Positions 1 to 11,367 of a DNA stretch of 64,000 bases are shown one piece after another. The stretch lies in NCBI RefSeq assembly GCF_000797465.1, contig NZ_JSWG01000015.1, positions 372,001-436,000 on the forward strand, given 5' to 3'. The position numbers and the translations under genes were made by a program. The notes under the pieces are model-generated. The model was not told the origin of the DNA, made no database searches, and was given only the letters and a program-made list of their open reading frames with translations. This DNA is from Psychroserpens jangbogonensis. Its GTDB lineage: Bacteria > Bacteroidota > Bacteroidia > Flavobacteriales > Flavobacteriaceae. The stretch's first letter is position 1, and every line of letters begins with the position of its first letter.

Positions 1-1299
<1,299 letters not shown>

Positions 1300-1300
1300 A

Positions 1301-1335
1301 AAAAAAAGTCCTGAAGAAATTCAGGACTTTTTTTA
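1301..1335. terminator. Bidirectional intrinsic terminator
   Basis: Arms at 1306-1315 and 1320-1329 form a perfect 10-bp stem closed by a GAAA tetraloop. An A tract lies upstream and a T tract downstream, so it can stop transcription from both the ABC-F gene and the convergent DUF2007 gene. Confidence 0.88.
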
Positions 1336-1569
1336 TATTTTAAGTTCTTCATTTACTTCGTTTAATATCGCGTTAGCTTTTTTTTCTTCTTCGTTGCTAA
1401 CATACAACTCCTGAAATCCTTGTATAGATGCTCCAAAGCCAGCTAAACGACCAGATTCAGATTCATCTTTTACAATAGGAGTAATACCAGCGATTTCAAG
1501 TCGGTCTCTCAACATTTGGACAACGATAAAGTTCCCAGAGAATAATTTTGTATAATTTGTATCAGTCAT
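1333..1569 (-). CDS. DUF2007 family small protein
   Basis: This is a 78-residue soluble protein matching the DUF2007 (putative signal-transducing) family. The pattern seen is an N-terminal strand with KLFSGNF, a helix with VVQMLRDRLEIAGI, a GF-rich middle and an ELYVSNEEEKKANAIL helix near residues 55-68. The family is common next to unrelated genes in Flavobacteria, and its biochemical role is not established. It converges on the ABC-F gene and shares its terminator. No convincing TAnnTTTG promoter was found directly upstream. Confidence 0.85.
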   Translation of the reverse strand: MTDTNYTKLFSGNFIVVQMLRDRLEIAGITPIVKDESESGRLAGFGASIQGFQELYVSNEEEKKANAILNEVNEELKI

Positions 1570-1667
1570 AATTATGTGCTTTTAGTTCAATAGTTAAGTT
1601 ACAAAAAATATGCCATTTTATTTAATTATTGCTCTACATATTAAAATGTTAAATATTTTATAATTAG

Positions 1668-1699
1668 TTGTTATTTTGTTTAATCTTTTTGTATATTTG
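1668..1699 (+). promoter_or_regulatory. Promoter TTG-N21-TATATTTG
   Basis: TTG at 1668-1670 is separated by 21 bases from TATATTTG at 1692-1699. This fits the Bacteroidota -33/-7 pattern TTG-N17..23-TAnnTTTG. Transcription would begin near 1706 and run toward the hairpin at 1759-1790. Confidence 0.6.
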
Positions 1700-1705
1700 T
1701 TAAAC

Positions 1706-1790
1706 ATTAAAGATATTTATCGCTTGATAATATTTTGATTGATTTAGTTAGGTTGTTGAAAAGCCATGTTTTTAAAGCATGGCTTTTTTA
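1706..1790 (+). ncRNA. Candidate small RNA or katG leader attenuator
   Basis: This is a predicted transcript of about 85 bases, bounded by the promoter at 1668-1699 and an intrinsic terminator. I see no sensible reading frame: the only in-phase frame starts with TTG, is 18 codons long and runs through the terminator. The terminator arms are at 1759-1768 and 1778-1787, with further pairing into the loop, followed by a T run. It could be an independent sRNA, or a premature-termination leader for katG, which starts 144 bases further on. Both readings are inferred from sequence alone. Confidence 0.4.
1759..1790 (+). terminator. Intrinsic terminator in the katG upstream region
   Basis: A perfect 10-bp stem (1759-1768 with 1778-1787) has a short loop and a run of T residues at 1784-1789. 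It does not lie behind any gene on the + strand, so it must end either a small RNA or the katG leader. Confidence 0.8.
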
Positions 1791-1894
1791 GTTTACCTGT
1801 ATTACATTCTCCATTTCACTTTTATTAAAAATAACTTTTATCAATTTAATGATAGCATATAAAAATAAGTTAATGCCATGTTTTTGGTTTGTAA

Positions 1895-4135
<2,241 letters not shown>

Positions 4136-4150
4136 TATTTAATTATATAA

Positions 4151-4184
4151 AAAAAAGCCATTCATATCGAGTGGCTTTTTTTTA
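4151..4184. terminator. Bidirectional terminator between katG and ahpC
   Basis: Arms at 4151-4160 and 4172-4181 form a perfect 10-bp stem around a loop of about 11 bases. An A run on the left and a T run on the right let it serve both convergent genes. Confidence 0.85.
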
Positions 4185-4200
4185 TTTATATAAACTAAAA

Positions 4201-4839
4201 CTAGTTCACGTGATTTTCTAAAAAGTCTGCGACACCTTCATGTGTTGCTTGCATTCCAACTTTTCCTTTATTCCAATTTGCAGGACAAACTTCTCCGTTT
4301 TCTTCAACAAATTGTAAAGCATCAACCATACGCAAAGCTTCATCTACATTTCTACCTAATGGTAAATCATTGACAATTTGGTGACGCACAATACCTTCTT
4401 TGTCAATTAAGAATAAACCTCTATAAGCAACTAATTCTCCAGTCGTTTGTAACATGTCATTTTCGTCATAAAAATACTCACCAGCTAAAACGTCGTAGTT
4501 TTTAGAAATAGTCTTATTAGTATCTGCAACTAAAGGATAAGTAACTCCCTTTATGCCACCATGATTTTTTTCTACTTGTAACCAACCAAAGTGTGATTGT
4601 TCTGTATCTGTTGACACTGCAATAACTTCAGTGTTTCTAGCTTTAAATTCTTCTAATTTTTCCTGAAAAGCATGCAATTCAGTTGGACATACAAATGTGA
4701 AATCTTTTGGGTAAAAAAACAACACAACGTGTTTTTCTCCAATGAATTGATCTAATGAAAAACCATCTACAAATTCGCGACCATTTACAACCGCTTGTGC
4801 ATTAAATTGAGGTGCTTTTTTTCCTACTAATACAGCCAT
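4201..4839 (-). CDS. Typical 2-Cys peroxiredoxin (AhpC/Prx1 type)
   Basis: This thiol peroxidase reduces hydrogen peroxide and organic peroxides and works in the cytoplasm as a dimer or decamer. At 212 residues it has the full Prx1/AhpC length. The peroxidatic cysteine is C51 in DFTFVCPTE and the resolving cysteine is C185 in GEVCPANW. The YF-containing C-terminal arm that makes eukaryotic enzymes easily over-oxidised is not evident. A well-formed promoter lies just upstream. No AhpF-like reductase is adjacent, so electrons probably come from thioredoxin or a distant partner. Together with katG it forms a convergent peroxide-defence pair; no OxyR gene is in the window. Confidence 0.95.
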   Translation of the reverse strand: MAVLVGKKAPQFNAQAVVNGREFVDGFSLDQFIGEKHVVLFFYPKDFTFVCPTELHAFQEKLEEFKARNTEVIAVSTDTEQSHFGWLQVEKNHGGIKGVTYPLVADTNKTISKNYDVLAGEYFYDENDMLQTTGELVAYRGLFLIDKEGIVRHQIVNDLPLGRNVDEALRMVDALQFVEENGEVCPANWNKGKVGMQATHEGVADFLENHVN

Positions 4840-4877
4840 TATTATCTATTTTTTGAGTTAAAATTATAATTCGACTG

Positions 4878-4907
4878 CAAAGATATACAATGCTATAAGA
4901 TTTACAA
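4878..4907 (-). promoter_or_regulatory. Promoter of the peroxiredoxin gene
   Basis: On the minus strand, TTG (4905-4907) is followed after 19 bases by TATCTTTG (4878-4885). This matches TTG-N17..23-TAnnTTTG. The box ends 38 bases before the start codon, leaving a short leader. Confidence 0.75.
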
Positions 4908-4942
4908 TGACTAAGTATTTTAAAAACTTATAAAGCTATAGA

Positions 4943-6418
4943 TTAGTTTAATTTACCTTTTATCATTTTAATTTTTATTCTAAAAGCGGCAAATAATAAG
5001 GTTGTAAATGGACTTAGCCAATTAAATATCGCATAAGCAAAATATTCTCCAACTCCAACGCCTAAGACACTTGATTGGTAGGCTCCACAGGTATTCCACG
5101 GAATTAAAACCGAAGTCACTGTTCCGGCATCTTCTAGTGTTCTACTTAAATTTTCAGGTGCTAAGCCTTTATCTTCATAAGCCTGTTTAAACATTTTACC
5201 TGGAATAACCAACGCTAAATATTGATCTGAAGCTATAATGTTTAACCCTAAACAGCTTACAACAGTACTTGCAAATAATCCAAAAATTGTTGATGTGATT
5301 GATAATAGAGCTTGAGTGATTCGAGACAAGGCTCCAATGGCATCCATAATTCCACCAAATACTATTGCACAAATAACGAGATACACAGTCCAAAGCATGC
5401 CTTGCATTCCTTTAGCTGAAAAAAGTTCATTTAGTTTTTTATCATCTGTATCAAGAGTAGTTTCAAAAAATATTGAATTAATTACAGCCTTAAATTCAGA
5501 ATCAGCTAATCCAAAGAGTACATCAGACTGAAAAATTAAAGCAAAAATAGCGGCTAAAATAACACCGATTCCTAGGGCAATTAATGGTTTAGCTTTTACT
5601 AATATTAATGATACTACTCCAAGCGGCACTAAAAACAACCAAGGAGTTATATTAAATGTTGAATCAATTGTGTTCAAAAAATTCGTGACATCAGTACTAC
5701 CAGTAGTTTCTATCGAGAAACTAATTACGCTGAAAAAAATAAGAGTAATAATAATTGTTGGAATTGTAGTAATACTCATGTATCGAATATGAGTAAATAA
5801 GTCTGTTCCTGCCATAGCAGGCGCTAAGTTTGTTGTATCACTTAATGGAGACATTTTATCACCAAAATAAGCACCAGAAATGACTGCTCCTGCAATCATG
5901 CCTGGATTAATACCTAATGCGGTTCCAATCCCTACAAGAGCTATACCTACTGTCGCAGAGGTTGTCCAAGAACTTCCTGTTGCTATAGATATAAGTGCTG
6001 CAATAATTACAGATGCTGGTAAAAATATTTCCGGACTTAAAACTTTCAATCCATAAAACACCATGGCAGGAATAACACCACTCACCAACCAAGTTCCAGC
6101 TAAAGCTCCAACTAATAATAAAATCATTACAGGAATAAAAGCTGTTTTTATATTCTCCCAAACTTCTTTTACCATAAGCATTGGTGGAACTTTGTTTAAA
6201 AAACCTCCAATCATTGCCACAAAAGCACCCATTAATAAAATGAGTTGATTCGTGTAATCTCCTAGCCATAATTGATCTTCAACAAAAAAGATATTGTACG
6301 CTAGTAATCCCATTAAAATAACGACTGGAACCAGAGCTTCAAAAATATTCAGCTCTTTGTTTTTTACTATAGTTTGTTTATCAGCTTTGAATTTGGAAAT
6401 ATTGTCGTCGTCTTGCAT
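4943..6418 (-). CDS. nhaC: Na+/H+ antiporter, NhaC family
   Basis: This inner-membrane secondary transporter exchanges sodium for protons. Its 491 residues hold about 11-12 hydrophobic segments after a short charged N-terminal tail. The family is recognised from the pattern ATGSSWTTSATVGIALVGIG around residue 148, then GAYFGDKMSPLSDTTNLAPA around residue 184, and DAGTVTSVLIPWNTCGAY near the C-terminus; these fit NhaC better than NhaA, NhaB or NhaD. It is probably a single-gene unit, with more than 100 bases to the peroxiredoxin gene and about 400 bases upstream. It would help sodium export in a marine cell that uses sodium-coupled uptake. Confidence 0.92.
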   Translation of the reverse strand: MQDDDNISKFKADKQTIVKNKELNIFEALVPVVILMGLLAYNIFFVEDQLWLGDYTNQLILLMGAFVAMIGGFLNKVPPMLMVKEVWENIKTAFIPVMILLLVGALAGTWLVSGVIPAMVFYGLKVLSPEIFLPASVIIAALISIATGSSWTTSATVGIALVGIGTALGINPGMIAGAVISGAYFGDKMSPLSDTTNLAPAMAGTDLFTHIRYMSITTIPTIIITLIFFSVISFSIETTGSTDVTNFLNTIDSTFNITPWLFLVPLGVVSLILVKAKPLIALGIGVILAAIFALIFQSDVLFGLADSEFKAVINSIFFETTLDTDDKKLNELFSAKGMQGMLWTVYLVICAIVFGGIMDAIGALSRITQALLSITSTIFGLFASTVVSCLGLNIIASDQYLALVIPGKMFKQAYEDKGLAPENLSRTLEDAGTVTSVLIPWNTCGAYQSSVLGVGVGEYFAYAIFNWLSPFTTLLFAAFRIKIKMIKGKLN

Positions 6419-6815
6419 TTAATAGGTGTTTAGTTTTGTAATGTTACGATTTTGTGGTGCGAATTGCAAATGACATTTTACAACTTAAATGGATATTGAA
6501 TTACAATTGGTTTTACTATAACATTGTTCTTTAATTATTTAGGACTAAAAACTAATATTGAATGTTTTTCAGGAATCTGCATTTAAATTTTACTAGTTTT
6601 TATAGACGAATAGTTGAAAACACCTATACATAACCACCCATTTTGTACAATTTGTATTAATAATAAAAATAATTTTTTTCTAAAAGTCAATGAGAACCTA
6701 TGATGTTCATGATTGTGGATTGATTTATCATATTGTATGGTTTTTATGAACGATAGTTTTAAGTGAACGAGATAAACTTAATTAAATTTATTTCATACTC
6801 AAAAATCCTGTTCAA
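6419..6815. other. Intergenic region, about 400 bases
   Basis: This AT-rich spacer lies between divergent nhaC and the fibre-like gene, so it should hold both promoters. I found no perfect TAnnTTTG box; the closest is TACAATTTG near 6657, which has one base too many in the spacer. No reading frame, tRNA or strong hairpin was recognised. Confidence 0.5.
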
Positions 6816-8390
6816 ATGAAATCAGTTTTATATTTTCTATTCGTTTTATTCTTAACGTTTTCATTACACGCGCAAGTAGGAATTGGTACAACTTCTCCTA
6901 ATGGAGCTCTTGAAATAACATCAACAACTGAAGGTTTATTAATTCCCAGAGTTGTTTTAACAGCCACAACAACAATTACAGTAGCAACACCTATTGCATC
7001 AGAACTTGTATACAATACAAATACAGCTGGAGATGTTACTCCAGGGTTTTATTACTTAAGTTCTGTTACAGGACCTTGGGTGAGATTGGCAGCAGGATCA
7101 ACAGGTTGGTTAACCACTGGGAATGCGGACATTGTGGATGGTACAAATTTTTTAGGGACAACTAATAATATTGATGTTGCGTTTAGAAGAAATAGTGCGG
7201 CTGCTGGAAAAATAGGCGATTCAAATACATCTTATGGAGTTGGAGCTGCAAATACAGGAGTCGGTATCCAAAATACGGCCTTTGGTGTAAACACATTACT
7301 ATCAAAGACAAATGGATCTGCTAATACTGCAATTGGTTGGAGTACTTTATCAGGATTAGGTACTTATGATAATGTTACTGCTTTAGGGTTTGAAGCTGGA
7401 AATTCTAATACAGCATCTAATGGTACTTTAATCGGTTTTCAAGCAGGTGCTAATAATCAAGGCGATAGATTTTTAGCTCTCGGTTTTCAAGCAGGTACAA
7501 ATAATAGAGCAGCAAATAATATAGCTATTGGAACAAATGCTTTGGACAATCATTTAAGTAATGCTTCCGGTCAAAATATTGGTATTGGAACTAATGCCAT
7601 GGGTGGAGGTTCTGGAAGTGGTACTACCGTTTCTCAAAACGTAGCCATTGGGTTTGGTGCTGGACAATCAATTCAATCTATTAATAATGTGGCTGTAGGT
7701 AATAACGCGATGCTACAGGTAACATCTGGACAGGCTAATGTAGCCATTGGCTCTGGTGCAATGACGCAAGGGAATACAGGTTTTAATACTGCAATTGGAA
7801 CAGAAGCCTTATTTAATGCCTCAGGAAATAATAATGTTGCAATAGGATATCAGGCTGCTAGGACTAATGCAGCTGGTAGTAATAGTGTAATTATTGGGTA
7901 TCAGGCTAATGCTTCTAACCTCGCGAATACTGTATGTGTTGGATTTCAAGCGACAGCAACAGCCAGCAATCAAATACAATTAGGAAATGCAGCAATTTCT
8001 ACAGCAAGAGTTCAAGTAGGTTGGACTATTACTTCAGATAGACGTTTTAAATCTAACATTGAAACATCAGAGTTGGGTTTAGATTTCATTAAAACACTAC
8101 GTCCTGTATCATATTTTCGTAAAAATGCGGACAATAAAAAAACCGAGTATGGTTTTATTGCACAAGAATTAGAACAGGCTTTAAAAAATGCTGGTGCTTC
8201 TAATAATGGGATTATTTTAAAAGATGCTGCTGGTATGTATGGAGTTAGGTATAATGATTTTATACCAATGACTGTAAAAGCTGTACAAGAGCAACAAGAA
8301 TTAATAGAAGAACTTCAAAAACAAAATGCAGCACTTTTAAAAGCAAACGCTGCAATATTAAAACGCTTAGACGCCTTAGAAAGCAAATAA
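6816..8390 (+). CDS. Secreted fibre-like protein with YadA repeats and S74 chaperone domain
   Basis: The protein has 524 residues. A signal peptide (about residues 1-19, ending HAQ) leads to a mature start VGIGTTSP typical of flavobacterial exported proteins. Residues 140-395 hold YadA-head-like repeats of the kind xxAIGxxA, which form a trimeric left-handed beta-roll. Around residue 405 begins an endosialidase-type intramolecular chaperone (peptidase S74) domain. S407 and K412 in SDRRFK fit the self-cleavage dyad. The C-terminal 40 residues are a coiled coil. In phage tail spikes this domain folds the trimer and then cuts itself off. No phage genes are near, so a trimeric surface fibre of the bacterium itself is inferred. 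The ligand is unknown. Confidence 0.85.
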   Translation: MKSVLYFLFVLFLTFSLHAQVGIGTTSPNGALEITSTTEGLLIPRVVLTATTTITVATPIASELVYNTNTAGDVTPGFYYLSSVTGPWVRLAAGSTGWLTTGNADIVDGTNFLGTTNNIDVAFRRNSAAAGKIGDSNTSYGVGAANTGVGIQNTAFGVNTLLSKTNGSANTAIGWSTLSGLGTYDNVTALGFEAGNSNTASNGTLIGFQAGANNQGDRFLALGFQAGTNNRAANNIAIGTNALDNHLSNASGQNIGIGTNAMGGGSGSGTTVSQNVAIGFGAGQSIQSINNVAVGNNAMLQVTSGQANVAIGSGAMTQGNTGFNTAIGTEALFNASGNNNVAIGYQAARTNAAGSNSVIIGYQANASNLANTVCVGFQATATASNQIQLGNAAISTARVQVGWTITSDRRFKSNIETSELGLDFIKTLRPVSYFRKNADNKKTEYGFIAQELEQALKNAGASNNGIILKDAAGMYGVRYNDFIPMTVKAVQEQQELIEELQKQNAALLKANAAILKRLDALESK

Positions 8391-8404
8391 TCTAGTTCAT
8401 CATT

Positions 8405-8427
8405 CATAGTTTACACACTATGTTTTT
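8405..8427 (+). terminator. Probable terminator after the fibre gene
   Basis: A 6-bp stem (8405-8410 with 8417-8422) has a 6-base loop and is followed by five T residues. The stem is short and AT-rich, so the call is moderate. Confidence 0.45.
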
Positions 8428-8475
8428 AAAATACTTTATGACATTTGAAATGCTTAATGTAAATTCGCATTTCAT

Positions 8476-9498
8476 ATGGATTCATTAACTCAAATTGTTC
8501 TTGGCGCTGCTTGTGGTGAAGCTGTTTTAGGAAAAAAAATCGGAAATAGGGCTTTGCTTTTTGGAGCTCTGGGAGGAACTATACCTGATTTGGATGTCTT
8601 AATTGGTGGTCTTCTGTATAACAATGAAATTGATGCAATGCTCTTCCATAGAGGTTTTATGCATTCTATCTTTTTTGCTTTTCTGGCTTCTCTTTTATTC
8701 GGTTGGTTAGTTCATAAACTTTATAATTCTGGTAAAAGAATTGATACAACGACTCAAAAAGATTGGATTTCTTTATTTTTTTGGTCACTATTTACACATC
8801 CAATTTTAGATTGCTTTACACCTTATGGAACGCAATTGTTCGCACCAATAAGTGATTATCGTGTCGCTTTTAATAATATTGCAGTTGTAGATCCTGTATA
8901 TACTGTGCCATTTTTATTGTGTATGATTATTTTGATGTTTTTTAAGCGACAAAATAATACGCGTAAACTATGGTTGAAACTTGGAGTAGGCATCAGTTCG
9001 GTATATATGATATTTACGCTTATCAATAAATTATATGTTGATAGTGTATTTAAATCGTCTTTGGCTGATAAAGGAATTTCTTATAATCGTTTTAGTGCAC
9101 AACCTTCAATTTTGAATAATATCTTATGGTATGGAATTGCAGAAACTGAAGAGAATTATCATGTGGCGTTTTATTCATTGCTTGATATTTCAAATCAATT
9201 TTCAGAATGGCAAGTTTTACCAAAAACAAGAGATTTAACATCAGAAAATTTTGAAGATATTAAAGATTTAGCTTGGTTTAGTAATGATTATTATAATGTC
9301 ACAAAGTTAGAAGATGGAGACTTTCTTTATAAAGATTTAAGATATCCTCTCGTAAAAACTAAAAAAGGGTATAAAGCTGTTTTCAATTTAAAACTTTACA
9401 AAACTAACAATCGTTTAGATATGAAACCATTTGCTCCAGAAATGGATGATTTTAAATTTACAATGAATGCACTTTGGATTAGAATGAAGGGAATCTAA
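8476..9498 (+). CDS. YdjM/LexA-binding-type inner-membrane metal-dependent hydrolase family protein
   Basis: This is a 340-residue membrane protein of the YdjM (DUF457) family. The N-terminus MDSLTQIVLGAACGEAVLG, the PDLD motif at about residues 37-40 and the HRGFMHSI segment at about 56-63 are hallmarks. The His and Asp residues suggest a metal site. Four or more hydrophobic segments occupy the first 190 residues. The remaining 150 residues are soluble and rich in aromatic residues. It is annotated as a metal-dependent hydrolase by family, but its substrate is unknown. It is convergent with the OsmC gene, with only 13 bases between them. Confidence 0.85.
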   Translation: MDSLTQIVLGAACGEAVLGKKIGNRALLFGALGGTIPDLDVLIGGLLYNNEIDAMLFHRGFMHSIFFAFLASLLFGWLVHKLYNSGKRIDTTTQKDWISLFFWSLFTHPILDCFTPYGTQLFAPISDYRVAFNNIAVVDPVYTVPFLLCMIILMFFKRQNNTRKLWLKLGVGISSVYMIFTLINKLYVDSVFKSSLADKGISYNRFSAQPSILNNILWYGIAETEENYHVAFYSLLDISNQFSEWQVLPKTRDLTSENFEDIKDLAWFSNDYYNVTKLEDGDFLYKDLRYPLVKTKKGYKAVFNLKLYKTNNRLDMKPFAPEMDDFKFTMNALWIRMKGI

Positions 9499-9511
9499 AA
9501 AATACTTAATA

Positions 9512-10048
9512 CTAGGATTTTAATTCTCCAATTAACTTCACTTTATTTTTTATGGTATTATAATTTGGAGAGTGCATAATTACTCGTTCGATTAACCTCT
9601 CATATTGTTCTTGTGTTCCGTTTCCTTGAACATGGAAAATAAATTTTAATTCTGGGAAACCAGGATTAATTTCAGGATTTAAACCAAGGAAGCCTTGTAA
9701 ATCTAATTCACCATCAATCTCAAGTTGCAATTGATTTATTTCTATATTCATTGCAGTTGCTCCAGCCATAAACGTAACAGCCATACATCCTGCCATGCCA
9801 CCAAGCATATATTCAGCTGGATTTGGTGCCGAGTTAACACCAAGTAATTGAGTGGGCTCATCTATAGTAAAATTGAAATCACGAATAAGTTTGTGTTCAC
9901 CAAGAATCATGTTTTTTGTTGATACTGTTGTTTTTGTTCCACTTTCCCAATTAAGATTTATGCCATAAGAAGCCTTTCCTTGAATATTTTGCTCTTTTAC
10001 TTCGTTAGCATATTCGCTTAGACCTGCAATATTTATATTATTAAGCAT
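9512..10048 (-). CDS. OsmC family protein with a single conserved cysteine
   Basis: OsmC/Ohr proteins are cytoplasmic thiol peroxidases or sulfur-handling proteins. I place the start at the ATG at 10046-10048 (178 residues). It overlaps the end of the upstream PLP enzyme gene by 8 bases (ATGCTTAA), the usual sign of translational coupling. A longer frame from 10090 would lie inside that gene. The family motif GGMAGCMAVTF puts the first cysteine at C88. The second catalytic cysteine of the family (normally in a CPV motif) is replaced by serine at S160 in MHSPNYN. The classic two-cysteine peroxidase cycle is therefore unlikely; a sulfane-sulfur or other thiol role is inferred from the neighbouring gene. 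Confidence 0.88.
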   Translation of the reverse strand: MLNNINIAGLSEYANEVKEQNIQGKASYGINLNWESGTKTTVSTKNMILGEHKLIRDFNFTIDEPTQLLGVNSAPNPAEYMLGGMAGCMAVTFMAGATAMNIEINQLQLEIDGELDLQGFLGLNPEINPGFPELKFIFHVQGNGTQEQYERLIERVIMHSPNYNTIKNKVKLIGELKS

Positions 10049-11351
10049 AGTTAGGTTGTTTTTTAAATATAGAATGTATGGCTTGATCAAAATCTGATAT
10101 TAAATCTTCAATGTCCTCAACACCTACAGAAAGACGTATGAGTCCGTCGTTAATACCAATTGCTTTTTGTTGTTCTTTCGTTAGTGATGCTTGAGATGTA
10201 TTATAAGGTAATGAAATGAGGCTTTCTACACCTCCAAGACTTGTAGCTTCTTTAGGTAATTTTAAGAGCTTCAATAGGGTATGAGCATTATTATCTCCAC
10301 CTTCAATTTCAAAACTAACCATACCAGAATTTTTGCCTTTTAATTGACTTTTGGCTAACTCGTGCTGATCATGTGAAGCTAATCCAGGATAGTACACCTT
10401 ATTAATATTTGGATGATTTTCTAAATATGTAGCTAAGGCTAGGGCATTGGTGTTATGTGTTCGCATGCGTAAAGCGAAAGTTTTAAGGCTACGCTCTAAT
10501 AAAAAACATGCATGTGGATCCATCGAACCTCCATTCTTTAGCATTTGTGGCCATAAACGATCTACTAATTTTCTAGAACCTGAAACTGTACCTCCAATTA
10601 AATCTGAATGACCATTCAAATATTTTGTAGCAGAGTTTACAACTAAATCAACACCTAAATCTAAAGGCTTTACATTGTAAGGAGTTAAGAATGTGTTGTC
10701 AATAATTACTCTTACGTTATACTTTTTTCCTAACGCTACAATAGCTTCAATTGGTGTGATCTTTAATAAAGGATTTGTTAATGCTTCAAAGTATAATATT
10801 TTAGTATTGTCTTGGATTGCTGCTTCAATGTCTTCAATATCTGTAGGAGAGGTAAAGGTCACAGACATTCCATATTTATCTAAATCTTCATATAAAAAAT
10901 TATAGGTTCCACCATAAATATCTCGTGATGAAACTACATGACTTCCTTTGTCTAGTAAGCCTAGAATTGCTGTCGAAATTGCTGCCATTCCCGAAGAAAA
11001 CACAATTGAACTTTCGGCATTTTCTAGGGCTGATAATTTTTCTTGAACACTCCATTGCGAAGGATTTCCGTAACGTGTATAAATCATTTCATCTCTTCCA
11101 CGTCCTTCTTCAATCGCTTCATATGAAGATTCATTAAGATAAAACGTTGAACATTGAAAAATTGGTGTTCCAAGGGCACCTGTTACAGGATCATCATATT
11201 GGCCAGCGTGAATAGCTTTAGTAGATTCGTTATAACTTTCGTATCTGTTTGTGCCTAGTGTAGGACCTTGTGACCTTTTACGCTTAAGATCATTAAACCA
11301 AATATCACCTTCCTTTCTTTTTTCTTCAATTCCTTGATAACTTTTTTTCAT
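10041..11351 (-). CDS. Transsulfuration-family PLP enzyme (Cys/Met metabolism)
   Basis: This 436-residue protein belongs to the cystathionine gamma-synthase/gamma-lyase/methionine gamma-lyase family. It shows the PLP phosphate loop SSGMAAIS (about 119-126), the YTRYGNPS motif (91-98) and the PLP lysine K243 in NSATKYLNGHSD. About 40 extra charged residues precede the usual N-terminal STKAIHAG. The cysteine typical of methionine gamma-lyases (in YGCT) is glycine here (YGGT, about 146-149), which argues for synthase, sulfhydrylase or cystathionine-lyase activity. It is the middle gene of a monooxygenase-PLP enzyme-OsmC operon beside an Lrp-type regulator, which fits catabolism of a sulfur amino acid. 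The exact reaction cannot be read from the sequence. Confidence 0.9.
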   Translation of the reverse strand: MKKSYQGIEEKRKEGDIWFNDLKRKRSQGPTLGTNRYESYNESTKAIHAGQYDDPVTGALGTPIFQCSTFYLNESSYEAIEEGRGRDEMIYTRYGNPSQWSVQEKLSALENAESSIVFSSGMAAISTAILGLLDKGSHVVSSRDIYGGTYNFLYEDLDKYGMSVTFTSPTDIEDIEAAIQDNTKILYFEALTNPLLKITPIEAIVALGKKYNVRVIIDNTFLTPYNVKPLDLGVDLVVNSATKYLNGHSDLIGGTVSGSRKLVDRLWPQMLKNGGSMDPHACFLLERSLKTFALRMRTHNTNALALATYLENHPNINKVYYPGLASHDQHELAKSQLKGKNSGMVSFEIEGGDNNAHTLLKLLKLPKEATSLGGVESLISLPYNTSQASLTKEQQKAIGINDGLIRLSVGVEDIEDLISDFDQAIHSIFKKQPNYA

Positions 11352-11367
11352 ATGTTATAGGATTAAA

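Noticed and set aside
6816-8390. Prophage remnant suggested by the endosialidase-type domain
   Set aside because: No capsid, terminase, integrase or other tail genes are nearby. The protein has a bacterial signal peptide, and neighbouring genes are ordinary chromosomal ones.
10049-10090. Longer N-terminus for the OsmC protein starting at 10090
   Set aside because: The extra 14 codons lie inside the upstream gene. The ATG at 10048 gives the normal OsmC length and an 8-base coupling overlap.
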